Source of the DNA: JAXLXE01 sp046328115
Lineage (GTDB): Bacteria; Chloroflexota; UBA6077; JACCZL01
Assembly (NCBI GenBank): GCA_046328115.1
Contig: JAXLXE010000001.1
Coordinates: forward strand, 1,364,001 to 1,428,000
Direction: 5' to 3'
Length of the DNA: 64,000 nt
Below the pieces are notes generated by a model. The model saw only the letters and a list, made by a program, of their open reading frames with translations, ran no database searches and had not been told where the DNA came from. A program made the translations under genes and the position numbers. This document shows, one piece after another, positions 7,566 to 15,662 of the stretch. Position 1 is the first letter of the stretch; the number at the start of each line of letters is the position of its first letter.

Positions 7566-8591
7566 TCAGCGCATCAAGCGCTCGCGGGCCAGTTTCGCGC
7601 CCGCGGCCATCGCTGTGATCTTCTGGTTGCACATGTAGCGCGGGCTCCAGCCGAAACCACAGTCCGGATTGATCCAGACCTGCTCGGGCTTGAAGTGCTT
7701 GAGCACGCGATCGATCCGATTAGCCACGTCCTCAGGGGTCTCCGGATAGAACGACTTCACGTCAATCAGCCCGGCGCCCAGCTCGCGGCCCTTTAGCCAC
7801 TCACCGGCCTTGTCGATCTCGGAGAGCTCGCGGCTGGCGAACTCGAGCACGAATTGATCGGCACGTGCCGCCAGGACACCCGGGAAGTAGTTGGCATAGG
7901 TGCGCTGGAACCGCCCGCGGCCGAAACGGTTCCCGAAGCAGATGTGGAAGCCAAGCTTGGCGTTCACACCCTCCGTGGCGAGGTTGAACATGCGGGCCAT
8001 CTCCTCGCCGGAGAGGTTGCCGCGGGCCGGCTCATCAAGCTGAATGTGGGTGGCTCCCGCCGCCACGAGCGCCTTGAGCTCCGCGTTGATCACCTCGCAG
8101 AACCGCTCGGCGATCTCGATGACGCTCTTGTAGTGCTCACCGGGGTGGATCCGCGAGCCGAACGTCAGCGGCCCGGCGCACGTGGCCTTGAGCGGCTTGT
8201 TGGTGTGCTCCAGCGCGTACCTGAACTCGTCCACGATGCCCAGGCCGCCCTCTGGGACGTCGATCTTGCCAACGGCCCGGTAGCGAGTCTGCTGGTCGTA
8301 GCCCCACGGACCGTCCTTGCGGCGGATGTCGGTAGGCTCGATACCCTTGATCACCGCATAGTAGCTGTCGACGTAGCCGTCGAGACGGCGGACCTCGCCG
8401 TCCGTGATCACGTCCACGCCGGCCTTGGTCATGTCGTTGATCGCCACGTCCGCGGCGTCGTCCATCATCTCCTCGAGGTCGCCTGGGCCCCAGTCTCCGG
8501 CCTCGTGCGCCCGGACGCCGGCGAACCACCAGCTTGCCTTGCCATGGGAGCCGACCACGCTGGTCGGGAGAATCGGCAGATCAGCCATCAA
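7566..8591 (-). CDS. Stand-alone MetE catalytic-domain protein (cobalamin-independent methionine synthase-like)
   Basis: 341 residues matching only the C-terminal zinc barrel of MetE. The N-terminal half of the usual 750-residue enzyme is missing. Zinc ligands are visible as His216 and Cys218 in GFHICFGN, Glu250 in FVLEFAS and Cys311 in NPDCGFGW. LPTSVVGSHG near the N-terminus and QLDEPA around residue 184 belong to the same family. Such short enzymes can be core methionine synthases that take methyl groups from a corrinoid (known in Dehalococcoides), or zinc thiol-alkyltransferases such as the epoxyalkane:coenzyme M transferase. Its place between aconitase and an aminotransferase, rather than beside methionine genes, makes the second kind worth considering. 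MM at the start allows ATG 8591 or 8588. Confidence 0.85.
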   Translation of the reverse strand: MMADLPILPTSVVGSHGKASWWFAGVRAHEAGDWGPGDLEEMMDDAADVAINDMTKAGVDVITDGEVRRLDGYVDSYYAVIKGIEPTDIRRKDGPWGYDQQTRYRAVGKIDVPEGGLGIVDEFRYALEHTNKPLKATCAGPLTFGSRIHPGEHYKSVIEIAERFCEVINAELKALVAAGATHIQLDEPARGNLSGEEMARMFNLATEGVNAKLGFHICFGNRFGRGRFQRTYANYFPGVLAARADQFVLEFASRELSEIDKAGEWLKGRELGAGLIDVKSFYPETPEDVANRIDRVLKHFKPEQVWINPDCGFGWSPRYMCNQKITAMAAGAKLARERLMR

Positions 8592-8644
8592 GCGAACCTC
8601 TCGTTGTGAATCTCGTAAATGCCGTCAATCTTGGGGCAAGGTCC

Positions 8645-10624
8645 TCAGTGCGCCGCCACAGGGACGGGCTCCGTCGCGGAAGATGCGCCCAGGCTCTCGC
8701 GGACGGCGTTCAACAGACCGCCAGCCACCAGGACCCCGCGCATGCGCTCGCTCACCTCGAGCAGCGTAACAAACTCGAATCCCTGGGTGACATCGCGGAC
8801 CGTGATCTCAACCGCTCCCGTGGCAACCAGGGCGCGCGCGTCCTGGATCCGCAACTCATCGTGCTGCTGGATGCGCTCGTAGTCCGCCTCGTCCGCGAAC
8901 TGGAGCGCCAGCACGCCAAAGTTCGCCAGGTTGGCCCGGTGAATGCGAGCGAAGCCCTTGGCGATGACGGCCTTCACACCCAGGAAGCTCGGCCCGAGCG
9001 CGGCGTGCTCTCGGCTCGACCCCTGACCGTAGTTCTGGCCCGCCACGATGAACCCGCCACCCGCCGCCTTCGCCCGCTCCACGAAGGTGGGGTCCACCAT
9101 GTTGAAGACGTACTGGGCGATGGCCGGCACGTTCGACCGCAGCGCCAGGATGTGGGCGTGCGCCGGCATGATGTGGTCCGTGCTTACGTTGTCGCCCAGC
9201 TTGATCAGCGCGGTTCCGGCCAGATCCGCGGGCAGGGGATCTTTGGTGGGGATCGGTTTGATGTTCGGTCCGCGGCGAATCTCCACATCGTCCGGAGAAT
9301 CGGCCGGCGGCAGGATCATGCGGTCATCCACTACGTACGAGCGCGGCAATCGAATGGAGATGGGCTCCGCGCCCAGATCGCGCGGATCAACGATCTCTCC
9401 CCGCAGCGCGCAGGCCGCGGCCACCACCGGACTGCTCAAGTACACGTTGATACCGGGAGCGCCGCATCGGCCCTCGAAGTTCCGATTGAACGAGCGCACA
9501 GACACGGCCCCCGTCTGCGGCACCGCGCCCAGTCCCGGGCATGGCCCGCAGGACGATTCCAGCATCCGTGCACCCGCGGTGATCAGGTCACCCAGTGCGC
9601 CGTTGCGGGCGATCATCTCGTACACCTGGCGCGAGCCTGGGCTGCACACCAGGTTCACTCGATCGTGCACGAGCTTGCCGCGGACCATTGTGGCGATGGT
9701 CATCAAGTCCTGGAACGATGAGTTGGTGCAGCTTCCCACCGCCACCTGGTCAACCGGAGTTCCGGCGACCTCACGCACCTTCACCACGTTGTCTGGCATG
9801 TGAGGCTTTGCGATCAGCGGCTCGAGCTGATCCAGGTCTATCACCATGCGGTCGTCGTAGCCCGCGTCCGGATCCGGCCCCACCAGCGAGAACTGGTCCT
9901 CTCGGCCCTGCGCCCGGAAATAGCGGCGCGTCTTCTCGTCCGTCGCGAAGATGGAGGTGGTGGCGCCGCCCTCCGCACCCATATTGGAGATAGTGGCGCG
10001 GTCGGTAACCTCCAGCGAAGCAGCACCCGGACCGACGTACTCGTACACCCAGCCCACGCCACCCTTCACGGTCCGACGACGGAGCACCTCGAGGATAATG
10101 TCTTTGGAGGCCACCCACGGCCGGAGCTTCCCGCGCAGCTCAATGGCCAGCACCTTGGGCATGCGGATGTAGAAGGGGATGCCGGCCATAGCAAACGCGA
10201 CGTCCTGTCCCCCGGCGCCAAGCGCCAGCATGCCCACGCCGCCACAGGTGGGCGTGTGGCTGTCAGAACCAAGCACCGTCGCGCCCGGACGGGAGAAGCG
10301 CTCCAGATGGATCTGATGGCAGATGCCATTCCCCGGCTTGGAATAGAGAATCCCGTGCTTCGCCGCGACGTCCATCAGGTAGGTGTGGTCGTCCGCGTTC
10401 CGCGTGTCCACCTGGAGAAGCTGGTGGTCCACGTAGCTAATCGAGAGATCGGTTCGCACGCGCGGCAGCCCCATGGCCTCGAACATCAGGTACGAGAGCG
10501 TGCCGGTGGCGTCCTGCGTGAGCGTCTGGTCCATCCGCAGACCGATCTCCTCGCCCGGCTCCATCTTGCCGCTCACCAGGTGCGAGGCGATCAGCTTGCG
10601 GGTCAGGTTCATCCCTCGGGCCAT
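8645..10624 (-). CDS. Aconitate hydratase family protein (short bacterial type)
   Basis: 659 residues with the complete aconitase plan. Fe-S ligands are Cys299 in VGSCTNSS and Cys359/Cys362 in SSCGPCPG. The swivel domain carries NYGQGSSREHAAL with the substrate-binding serine and arginine. GSDSHTPTCGG lies near residue 120. It interconverts citrate and isocitrate, or methylcitrate analogues, through cis-aconitate. ATG 10624 is preferred: AGGGGG lies eight bases upstream and it follows the PrpF-type stop by five bases. An in-frame start at 10672 would overlap that gene. Beside a PrpF-type isomerase this resembles the AcnD/PrpF arrangement of the 2-methylcitrate cycle, where AcnD makes a trans-isomer that PrpF converts. 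Confidence 0.92.
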   Translation of the reverse strand: MARGMNLTRKLIASHLVSGKMEPGEEIGLRMDQTLTQDATGTLSYLMFEAMGLPRVRTDLSISYVDHQLLQVDTRNADDHTYLMDVAAKHGILYSKPGNGICHQIHLERFSRPGATVLGSDSHTPTCGGVGMLALGAGGQDVAFAMAGIPFYIRMPKVLAIELRGKLRPWVASKDIILEVLRRRTVKGGVGWVYEYVGPGAASLEVTDRATISNMGAEGGATTSIFATDEKTRRYFRAQGREDQFSLVGPDPDAGYDDRMVIDLDQLEPLIAKPHMPDNVVKVREVAGTPVDQVAVGSCTNSSFQDLMTIATMVRGKLVHDRVNLVCSPGSRQVYEMIARNGALGDLITAGARMLESSCGPCPGLGAVPQTGAVSVRSFNRNFEGRCGAPGINVYLSSPVVAAACALRGEIVDPRDLGAEPISIRLPRSYVVDDRMILPPADSPDDVEIRRGPNIKPIPTKDPLPADLAGTALIKLGDNVSTDHIMPAHAHILALRSNVPAIAQYVFNMVDPTFVERAKAAGGGFIVAGQNYGQGSSREHAALGPSFLGVKAVIAKGFARIHRANLANFGVLALQFADEADYERIQQHDELRIQDARALVATGAVEITVRDVTQGFEFVTLLEVSERMRGVLVAGGLLNAVRESLGASSATEPVPVAAH

Positions 10625-10629
10625 CGCGG

Positions 10630-11844
10630 CTACCCCCTGGCCCCGGCGAGCTGAGGCTGCCGCTCGTACCACGCGCGGCCGTCCAGGTAGGCGCTGGGTA
10701 CGTACACGAACCCGTCCATCACGCGGCGGGCGCTGCGGAAGGTGCTCACGCTACGCGCAAACCAGCCCGCTCCACGGCGCTCCACGGAGACACCGATGTC
10801 CAGCATGCCCGCGGGGTGGCCGATTCGCACGACGCCGGTGCTCCGGGCCCGCTCGCTCGCGACCTCCGCCACCACCGTCCCCTCGATCAGCGCCGCCACG
10901 GCCGTGCACATCGCACCCGTACCGGCCATCGTCCGGTGGCACTTGCTCATCGAGAGCATCCGCGCCACCAGGTCCACGTCCGCCGCCGCCATGGGCGACT
11001 GCTTGGTCGTGGTGTAGTCCGTGGCAGGCGCCACCATCACCACCTTGGGGATGCCCCGCGTCCGCTCGCGGGCATTGCCGGCGCTCGTCGCCAGACCCAG
11101 TGTCACCGCCGCCTGGTCGCGGATGGCGTCCAGCGTAGCGCTGAGGTCGCGGTCGGCGTCGATCGCCTCGGGCAGCTCCGTCGCGGTCGCGCCAAGATCG
11201 GCCGCGCGGACGAACACCATCGGGTTCGCGGCGTCCACCAGCGACACGGTGAAAGTCCGACCGTCGGCGAGCGTGAGCGACTCCGACACCCGGCCCGTCG
11301 GCAGAACGTCGCCGCCCAGCGAGCCGCCCGGCTCCAGGTACTCCAGCGCGATCTGCGCCGCTGGTCCCGGCACGCCGTCGATCACGTAGTCGCCCTCTGC
11401 CTCCGCCCGGCCGTTGCGCACCGGCACGTGGCAAAGGTAGTGCTGTCTCGTGTTCGTGCTCAGCACACGCACCGTCGTCAGGGGCTCGTGGGCCTCCACC
11501 ATGCCCTCGTCAACGGCAAAAGGGCCTATGGCAGAGGAAATGTTTCCGCAGGTGCCGATGTACTCGACCACCGGCCGCTCCACGTCCACCTGGCCAAAGC
11601 GGAAGGTGACGTCCGCACCGCTCCCCGTCGCCGCCAGGCCCACGATGGCCACCTTGCTCAGCGACGAGATCCCGCCGCCCAGGCCATCGATCTCGCGCCC
11701 GTACGGATCCGGACTGCCCATGGCGGCGAGGATGATTGCGTCCTGCTGGGTCGGCGAATACTGCGCCAAGTCTGCCTCACGGAAGATCACCGCGCGGCTG
11801 GTGCCACCCCGGTAGAACGCGGCCGGCACCTTGATCTGCGGCAC
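10630..11844 (-). CDS. prpF: PrpF-family isomerase (methylaconitate/4-oxalomesaconate type)
   Basis: 404 residues of the PrpF family, which has a diaminopimelate-epimerase-like double fold. Landmarks are FYRGGTSRAVIF at the N-terminus, GSPDPYGREIDGLGGGISSLSK near residue 45 (quoted in part), GTCGNISSAIGPFA near residue 98, AANPMVFV and SMSKCHRTMAGTGAMC near residue 300. PrpF moves a double bond between cis and trans aconitate-type acids. Relatives act on oxalomesaconate or methylitaconate. Next to citrate synthase and aconitase, 2-methylaconitate is the most natural substrate, but that is inferred. The gene begins 46 bases after citrate synthase and its stop lies five bases before the aconitase ATG, so translation is likely coupled. 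Confidence 0.9.
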   Translation of the reverse strand: MPQIKVPAAFYRGGTSRAVIFREADLAQYSPTQQDAIILAAMGSPDPYGREIDGLGGGISSLSKVAIVGLAATGSGADVTFRFGQVDVERPVVEYIGTCGNISSAIGPFAVDEGMVEAHEPLTTVRVLSTNTRQHYLCHVPVRNGRAEAEGDYVIDGVPGPAAQIALEYLEPGGSLGGDVLPTGRVSESLTLADGRTFTVSLVDAANPMVFVRAADLGATATELPEAIDADRDLSATLDAIRDQAAVTLGLATSAGNARERTRGIPKVVMVAPATDYTTTKQSPMAAADVDLVARMLSMSKCHRTMAGTGAMCTAVAALIEGTVVAEVASERARSTGVVRIGHPAGMLDIGVSVERRGAGWFARSVSTFRSARRVMDGFVYVPSAYLDGRAWYERQPQLAGARG

Positions 11845-11890
11845 GACGGGCTCCTCTCAGACAGCTTTCAAGCGCAACTGGTGGGGGAAA

Positions 11891-13024
11891 TCAGCGAGAG
11901 GCGAGCGGCACGAACGTGCGCTCGCGGTCGCCAACGTACTTCGTGCGGGGGCGAATGAGACGATTCCGCTCGTACTGCTCGAGCGCATGGGCGCACCAGC
12001 CGACGACTCGGCTGGACGCCACGAAGTTGGTGAACAGCGATAGCGGGAACCCCAGGTAGTACAGCACCGGCGCCGCGAAGAAGTCCACATTGGCGAACAG
12101 GCCCTTGCGCTCCTTCACGTACGCTTCGAACGCCAGCGCGATGTCGGACCACTTCGTATCGCCGGACGCCTTCGCCAACGTCTCGCACATCTTGCGGAGG
12201 TGGGGTGCGCGCGCGTCGCTGGTGCGGTACACACCGTGTCCGAACCCCATGATGATGCGACGTTCCGCCAGCGCAGCATCCACGTACGGCCGCACGTTTT
12301 CAAGCGAGCCCACTTGAAGGATCGTCCGCATGGACTCATCGATGGCGCCCCCGTGTAGCGGCCCCTTGAGCGCGCCGATGCCGGCCACGATCGCGGAGTA
12401 GAGATCGGACAGCGTGCCGACCACCACCCGGACGGTGAATGTGGAGGCGTTGAGCTCATGCTCCGCGTACAGGTTGAGCGCCGTATCCAGGGCGCGTACC
12501 TTTGCCGCCTCGGGCCGTTCGCCGGTCAGCATGTAGATGTAGTTGGCGGCGTGACCGAGCCCGGGGTCCGGAGCGAGGACGGGCTGGCCAGAGGCAATCC
12601 GATGCATGGCCGCCACGACGGAGGGAACCTGGGCCGCCAGACGCATCGCCTTGGCACGATTGGCCTCTGGCGTCATCTCCTCGGACTGCGGGTCGAACGC
12701 GGCGAGCGCGGAGACGGCCGTGCGCAGCCCAGCCATGGGGTTCGCGTCCTTGGGGAGCGAGCGCAGCACGTCCAGAACCGGCTGGGGGACGGTGCGGAGC
12801 TCCACGAGGCGCGCGCTGTACGATGCGAGCTCGCTCGCTTTCGGCAGCCTCCCCTCGTACATGAGGTGGATGATCTCCTCAAAGGAGACCGCCTCCGCGA
12901 TGTCGTGGATGCTGTAGCCGCGGTACTCAAGGGTACTCTCGACGCCGTCGAGGAAGGTGATGGAGGATTCGCAAGCCAGGACCCCGCGGAGGCCCGAAAC
13001 CACCTGCTCCGTATCCACACTCAT
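11891..13024 (-). CDS. Citrate synthase / 2-methylcitrate synthase
   Basis: 377 residues, the length of the hexameric-independent short citrate synthases that include 2-methylcitrate synthases. Active-site pieces are visible: EHELNAST (His189), GPLHGGA (His224), GFGHGVYRTSDARAPHL (His263) and NVDFFAAP (Asp314). The enzyme condenses an acyl-CoA with oxaloacetate. Sequence alone does not decide between acetyl-CoA and propionyl-CoA; the downstream PrpF and aconitase favour the methylcitrate route. It is the first gene of the operon. ATG 13024 is preceded by AAAGGA about ten bases upstream, and a TATACT -10 box lies at 13084-13089, predicting a leader of about 50 bases. Confidence 0.92.
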   Translation of the reverse strand: MSVDTEQVVSGLRGVLACESSITFLDGVESTLEYRGYSIHDIAEAVSFEEIIHLMYEGRLPKASELASYSARLVELRTVPQPVLDVLRSLPKDANPMAGLRTAVSALAAFDPQSEEMTPEANRAKAMRLAAQVPSVVAAMHRIASGQPVLAPDPGLGHAANYIYMLTGERPEAAKVRALDTALNLYAEHELNASTFTVRVVVGTLSDLYSAIVAGIGALKGPLHGGAIDESMRTILQVGSLENVRPYVDAALAERRIIMGFGHGVYRTSDARAPHLRKMCETLAKASGDTKWSDIALAFEAYVKERKGLFANVDFFAAPVLYYLGFPLSLFTNFVASSRVVGWCAHALEQYERNRLIRPRTKYVGDRERTFVPLASR

Positions 13025-13083
13025 CGCGACGCCGTCCTTTCCTGGTCCAGAGGCCGCCAGCCGGAGGCTGACGCGGCGAATCT

Positions 13084-13089
13084 AGTATA
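13084..13089 (-). promoter_or_regulatory. -10 element TATACT for the six-gene operon
   Basis: TATACT on the minus strand lies about 60 bases before the citrate synthase ATG. The corresponding -35 position is poor, so activation by a regulator is possible. The same hexamer precedes several other genes in this window. Confidence 0.45.
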
Positions 13090-13197
13090 GCCGTGTGCCC
13101 GATAGAAGCCGGCCCGAAGCGAGCTAGACTCGAAGCGCTCGCTCACCCACCGGCGTGACCTGTCAGAACGCGGAGATCTGGTCACTCGGCTCCCGCA

Positions 13198-13344
13198 CTA
13201 CGATCGTGGCGGCAACCCGCTGGGCCTCCCACTGGACGGATCCACGTGGGCGGGACGCTCCTGCCGCTCCAACTCTCGCGGCACCGTCTCAACACGCTGG
13301 ATGTGATCGAGCGTGATCCAGTACTGCCGTTCGGCCTCGGTCAC
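13198..13344 (-). CDS. Small hypothetical ORF, possibly frameshifted
   Basis: The 380 bases between citrate synthase and trmI hold one protein-like stretch: GTG 13344, reading VTEAERQYWITLDHIQRVET and ending at TAG 13198 after 48 residues. It begins 60 bases after the trmI stop and on the same strand. The last 15 residues look like noise, whereas the overlapping +1 frame continues as QWEAQRVAATIVVREPSD and stops at 13163. A single frameshift near 13255 would therefore make a protein of about 60 residues. No family is recognised. It could be a real small gene, a decayed one or a sequence error. Confidence 0.35.
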   Translation of the reverse strand: MTEAERQYWITLDHIQRVETVPRELERQERPAHVDPSSGRPSGLPPRS

Positions 13345-13404
13345 GTCGCATCACCACGAATGAGCGCGACGATGGTCTGTGTTGATTGCGCATCGGGCGG
13401 CCCG

Positions 13405-14244
13405 TCAGGAGGCGCCGAGCTCGCCAACCTCAATGTCAGCGTCACGTGGGGCGCCTCTCGCCCGCACCTCCAGCCGGCGAGCGAACGTGAGAAACGCCGT
13501 GTGGCCCACCATCTGGTGGTCCGGCCGCACCGCGTCGCCTTCCACGTGCCACGAGCGGAACAGCGTCTCGATTGTCTCGATCTGGCCAAAACCGCCGCCC
13601 GCCTCGAGCGCCGCCACCGTCTGCTGCACCTGAATGATCGAGGGGCTATAGCACGCAATGATGCCCCCCAGCCGCAGCGCCTCGCGGGCGTGCGGTACCA
13701 CCTGCCAGGGCTCTGAGAGGTCCAGCACTACCCGGTCCAGGTCCCGCTCCGCGATCCCCTCGTAGATGTCCGCCTCTTTGATGGTGAGGTTGTCCGGGGA
13801 CCCCGCGAAGAAGCGCAGGTTCGCGGCCGCCTGCGGGATGTGCTCCGGCCGCGACTCGTACACCGTGATCTGACCCGTCGGCCCCACTGCGCGCAGCAGC
13901 GCCATCGTGAGCGCCGCCGATCCCAGGCCGGATTCCACGACCCGCGCGCCCGGGAAGATGTCGCCCCATACCAGGATCGCCGCGTAGTCCTTCGGGTAGA
14001 CGATGGCGGTGCCGCGCGGCATCTCCAGCACGTATTCCATCAGGCGCGGTCGCACCGCCACGTAGGCCGTGCCCTTCGAGGTGCGGACGATTGAGCCCTC
14101 GCTCAGCCCGATCAACTCGTCGTGGTCGATGTAGCCGCGGTGGCCATCGGCACGGCGTCCCGCGCGAAGCCTGATCAGCCGACGGTTGCCCGCGCGATCC
14201 AGCAGAAGGAGGCTATCGCCCTCGGCAAAGGTGGGTTGATCCAT
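13405..14244 (-). CDS. trmI: tRNA (adenine-N1)-methyltransferase, TrmI family
   Basis: A 279-residue class I SAM methyltransferase with the N-terminal beta domain of TrmI enzymes. The family features are GSIVRTSKGTAYVAVRP around residue 50, MPRGTAIVYPKD around residue 76, the SAM loop VVESGLGSAALTMALL and the catalytic-pocket motif VVLDLSEPWQVV. TrmI methylates A58 of the tRNA T-loop, giving m1A58, as a tetramer. ATG 14244 is used because similarity begins there; the frame is open further upstream to 14310, where it would run into the divergent miaB leader. Neighbouring miaB is also a tRNA-modification gene, transcribed divergently. Confidence 0.88.
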   Translation of the reverse strand: MDQPTFAEGDSLLLLDRAGNRRLIRLRAGRRADGHRGYIDHDELIGLSEGSIVRTSKGTAYVAVRPRLMEYVLEMPRGTAIVYPKDYAAILVWGDIFPGARVVESGLGSAALTMALLRAVGPTGQITVYESRPEHIPQAAANLRFFAGSPDNLTIKEADIYEGIAERDLDRVVLDLSEPWQVVPHAREALRLGGIIACYSPSIIQVQQTVAALEAGGGFGQIETIETLFRSWHVEGDAVRPDHQMVGHTAFLTFARRLEVRARGAPRDADIEVGELGAS

Positions 14245-14318
14245 GGCGCCAGACCGTACCAAGGCACCCGGCCGCACTGCCACAGGCACCCACTTGGCCC
14301 GGTGCGTCACACCCCCGT

Positions 14319-14327
14319 TGCTATACT
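14319..14327 (+). promoter_or_regulatory. miaB: Extended -10 promoter of miaB
   Basis: TGCTATACT is an extended -10 element (TG, one base, TATACT), 32 bases before the miaB ATG. No good -35 is seen, as is usual with extended -10 promoters. Predicted leader length is about 26 bases. Confidence 0.5.
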
Positions 14328-14359
14328 CAACGTCCGATCACTTCGAGCGCGGCGAGAGC

Positions 14360-15646
14360 ATGGGCAAGTTCCACGTCTGGACCATTGGCTGCCAGATGAA
14401 TACGTCGGACGCGCGGCGTCTAACCGAGGATCTCCATGAGGAGGGCCTGCAGGAGACTAGCACGCGCTCGGACGCCGACCTTGTTGTGATCTACTCCTGC
14501 ATGGTGCGTCAGCACGCCGAGGACAAAGTGCGCGGCCAGCTTGCCGAGCTCCGCCGACTGAAGCAGGAGCGGCCGTCCACACGCGTCGCAGTGGCCGGCT
14601 GCGTGGGCGAGGTGGACGCCTGGCAGAAGCAGTACCCGTTCGTGGACTTCTTCCTGGCGCCCGGCCAGGATCTCAGCATCCGCGACCGACTGAACGACCT
14701 CGTGGAACTGGACCAGTTCTACCGAATCGAGCCCCAGGACGCGCGCCGCGTGCCCCGCGTCTCCGAGGGCGTCACGATTCACCAGGGCTGCAACCGCAAC
14801 TGCACCTTCTGCATCGTGCCATCCACCCGCGGCCGCGAGCGATCGCGCACCCCAGAGGACATCCTGGCCGAGGTCCGCGGGCTCACCGCGCGCGGCACCA
14901 AGGAAGTCATCCTCCTCAGCCAGATCGTCGAGCGGTACGGGCGAGACCTTCGGCCCCGCGTCTCCCTGGCAGAGCTCCTGGCCCGACTCGACGCCGAGGT
15001 GCCAGGGCTGGAGCGAATCAGGTTCCTCACATCCTACCCGGCTGACTTCCACCGCGACCTGATCGAGGCCATCGCCGCGCTCCGCACGGTGTGCGAGGAC
15101 GTGAACCTGCCGCTCCAGTCAGGGGACGACGAAGTGCTCCGCGCGATGCGCCGCGGCTACACGGTGGATCTCTACCGTGACCTGGTGCACCGTCTGCGCG
15201 AGCGCGTGCCGGATCTCGGCATGTCCACTGACATCATCGTGGGGTTCCCCGGCGAGACGGAGCGCCAGTTCGAGAATACGCTGAGCGTGCTCGAGGAGAT
15301 CCGCTTCGACGTGGTGCACGTAGCGGCCTACTCGGTGCGGCCCGGCACTCCGGCTGCCGAGATGGAGGATCAGCTACCGTTGGGAGAGAAGAAGCGCCGG
15401 CTCCAGGCCGTGGAGACCCTCCAGCGCGGGATCTCCGCCGAGCGCCACGCCGCCCTGGTCGGCCGGACCGTGGAGGTCCTCGTTGAGGGCGAGGCCAAGG
15501 GCAAATGGTACGGCCGCACCCGCACCAACCGCCTGATCCACGTGGAGTCGCCTGAAGACCTGGGTGGGCAGCTCGTGGACGTCCACGTCACGTCCGCCGG
15601 CGACTGGTCGGCGCGGGGCGACCTAGCGGTGCCGGTCTCGGCCTAA
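14360..15646 (+). CDS. miaB: tRNA-2-methylthio-N6-dimethylallyladenosine synthase
   Basis: 428 residues with the three-domain MiaB structure. The N-terminal UPF0004 domain supplies Cys11 (IGCQMN), Cys47 (YSCMV) and Cys81 (AGCVGE) for the auxiliary 4Fe-4S cluster. The radical SAM cluster is Cys144-x3-Cys148-x2-Cys151 in CNRNCTFC. A C-terminal TRAM domain (VGRTVEVLVEGEAKG) binds tRNA. The enzyme adds a methylthio group to i6A37 of tRNAs reading U-starting codons. The MTTase relatives MtaB and RimO are less likely given the TRAM sequence and close spacing, but substrate choice is by family only. ATG 14360 is chosen because the conserved N-terminus starts there; the frame is open from 14243. Confidence 0.92.
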   Translation: MGKFHVWTIGCQMNTSDARRLTEDLHEEGLQETSTRSDADLVVIYSCMVRQHAEDKVRGQLAELRRLKQERPSTRVAVAGCVGEVDAWQKQYPFVDFFLAPGQDLSIRDRLNDLVELDQFYRIEPQDARRVPRVSEGVTIHQGCNRNCTFCIVPSTRGRERSRTPEDILAEVRGLTARGTKEVILLSQIVERYGRDLRPRVSLAELLARLDAEVPGLERIRFLTSYPADFHRDLIEAIAALRTVCEDVNLPLQSGDDEVLRAMRRGYTVDLYRDLVHRLRERVPDLGMSTDIIVGFPGETERQFENTLSVLEEIRFDVVHVAAYSVRPGTPAAEMEDQLPLGEKKRRLQAVETLQRGISAERHAALVGRTVEVLVEGEAKGKWYGRTRTNRLIHVESPEDLGGQLVDVHVTSAGDWSARGDLAVPVSA

Positions 15647-15662
15647 AGGGCCCGCGCATCCA

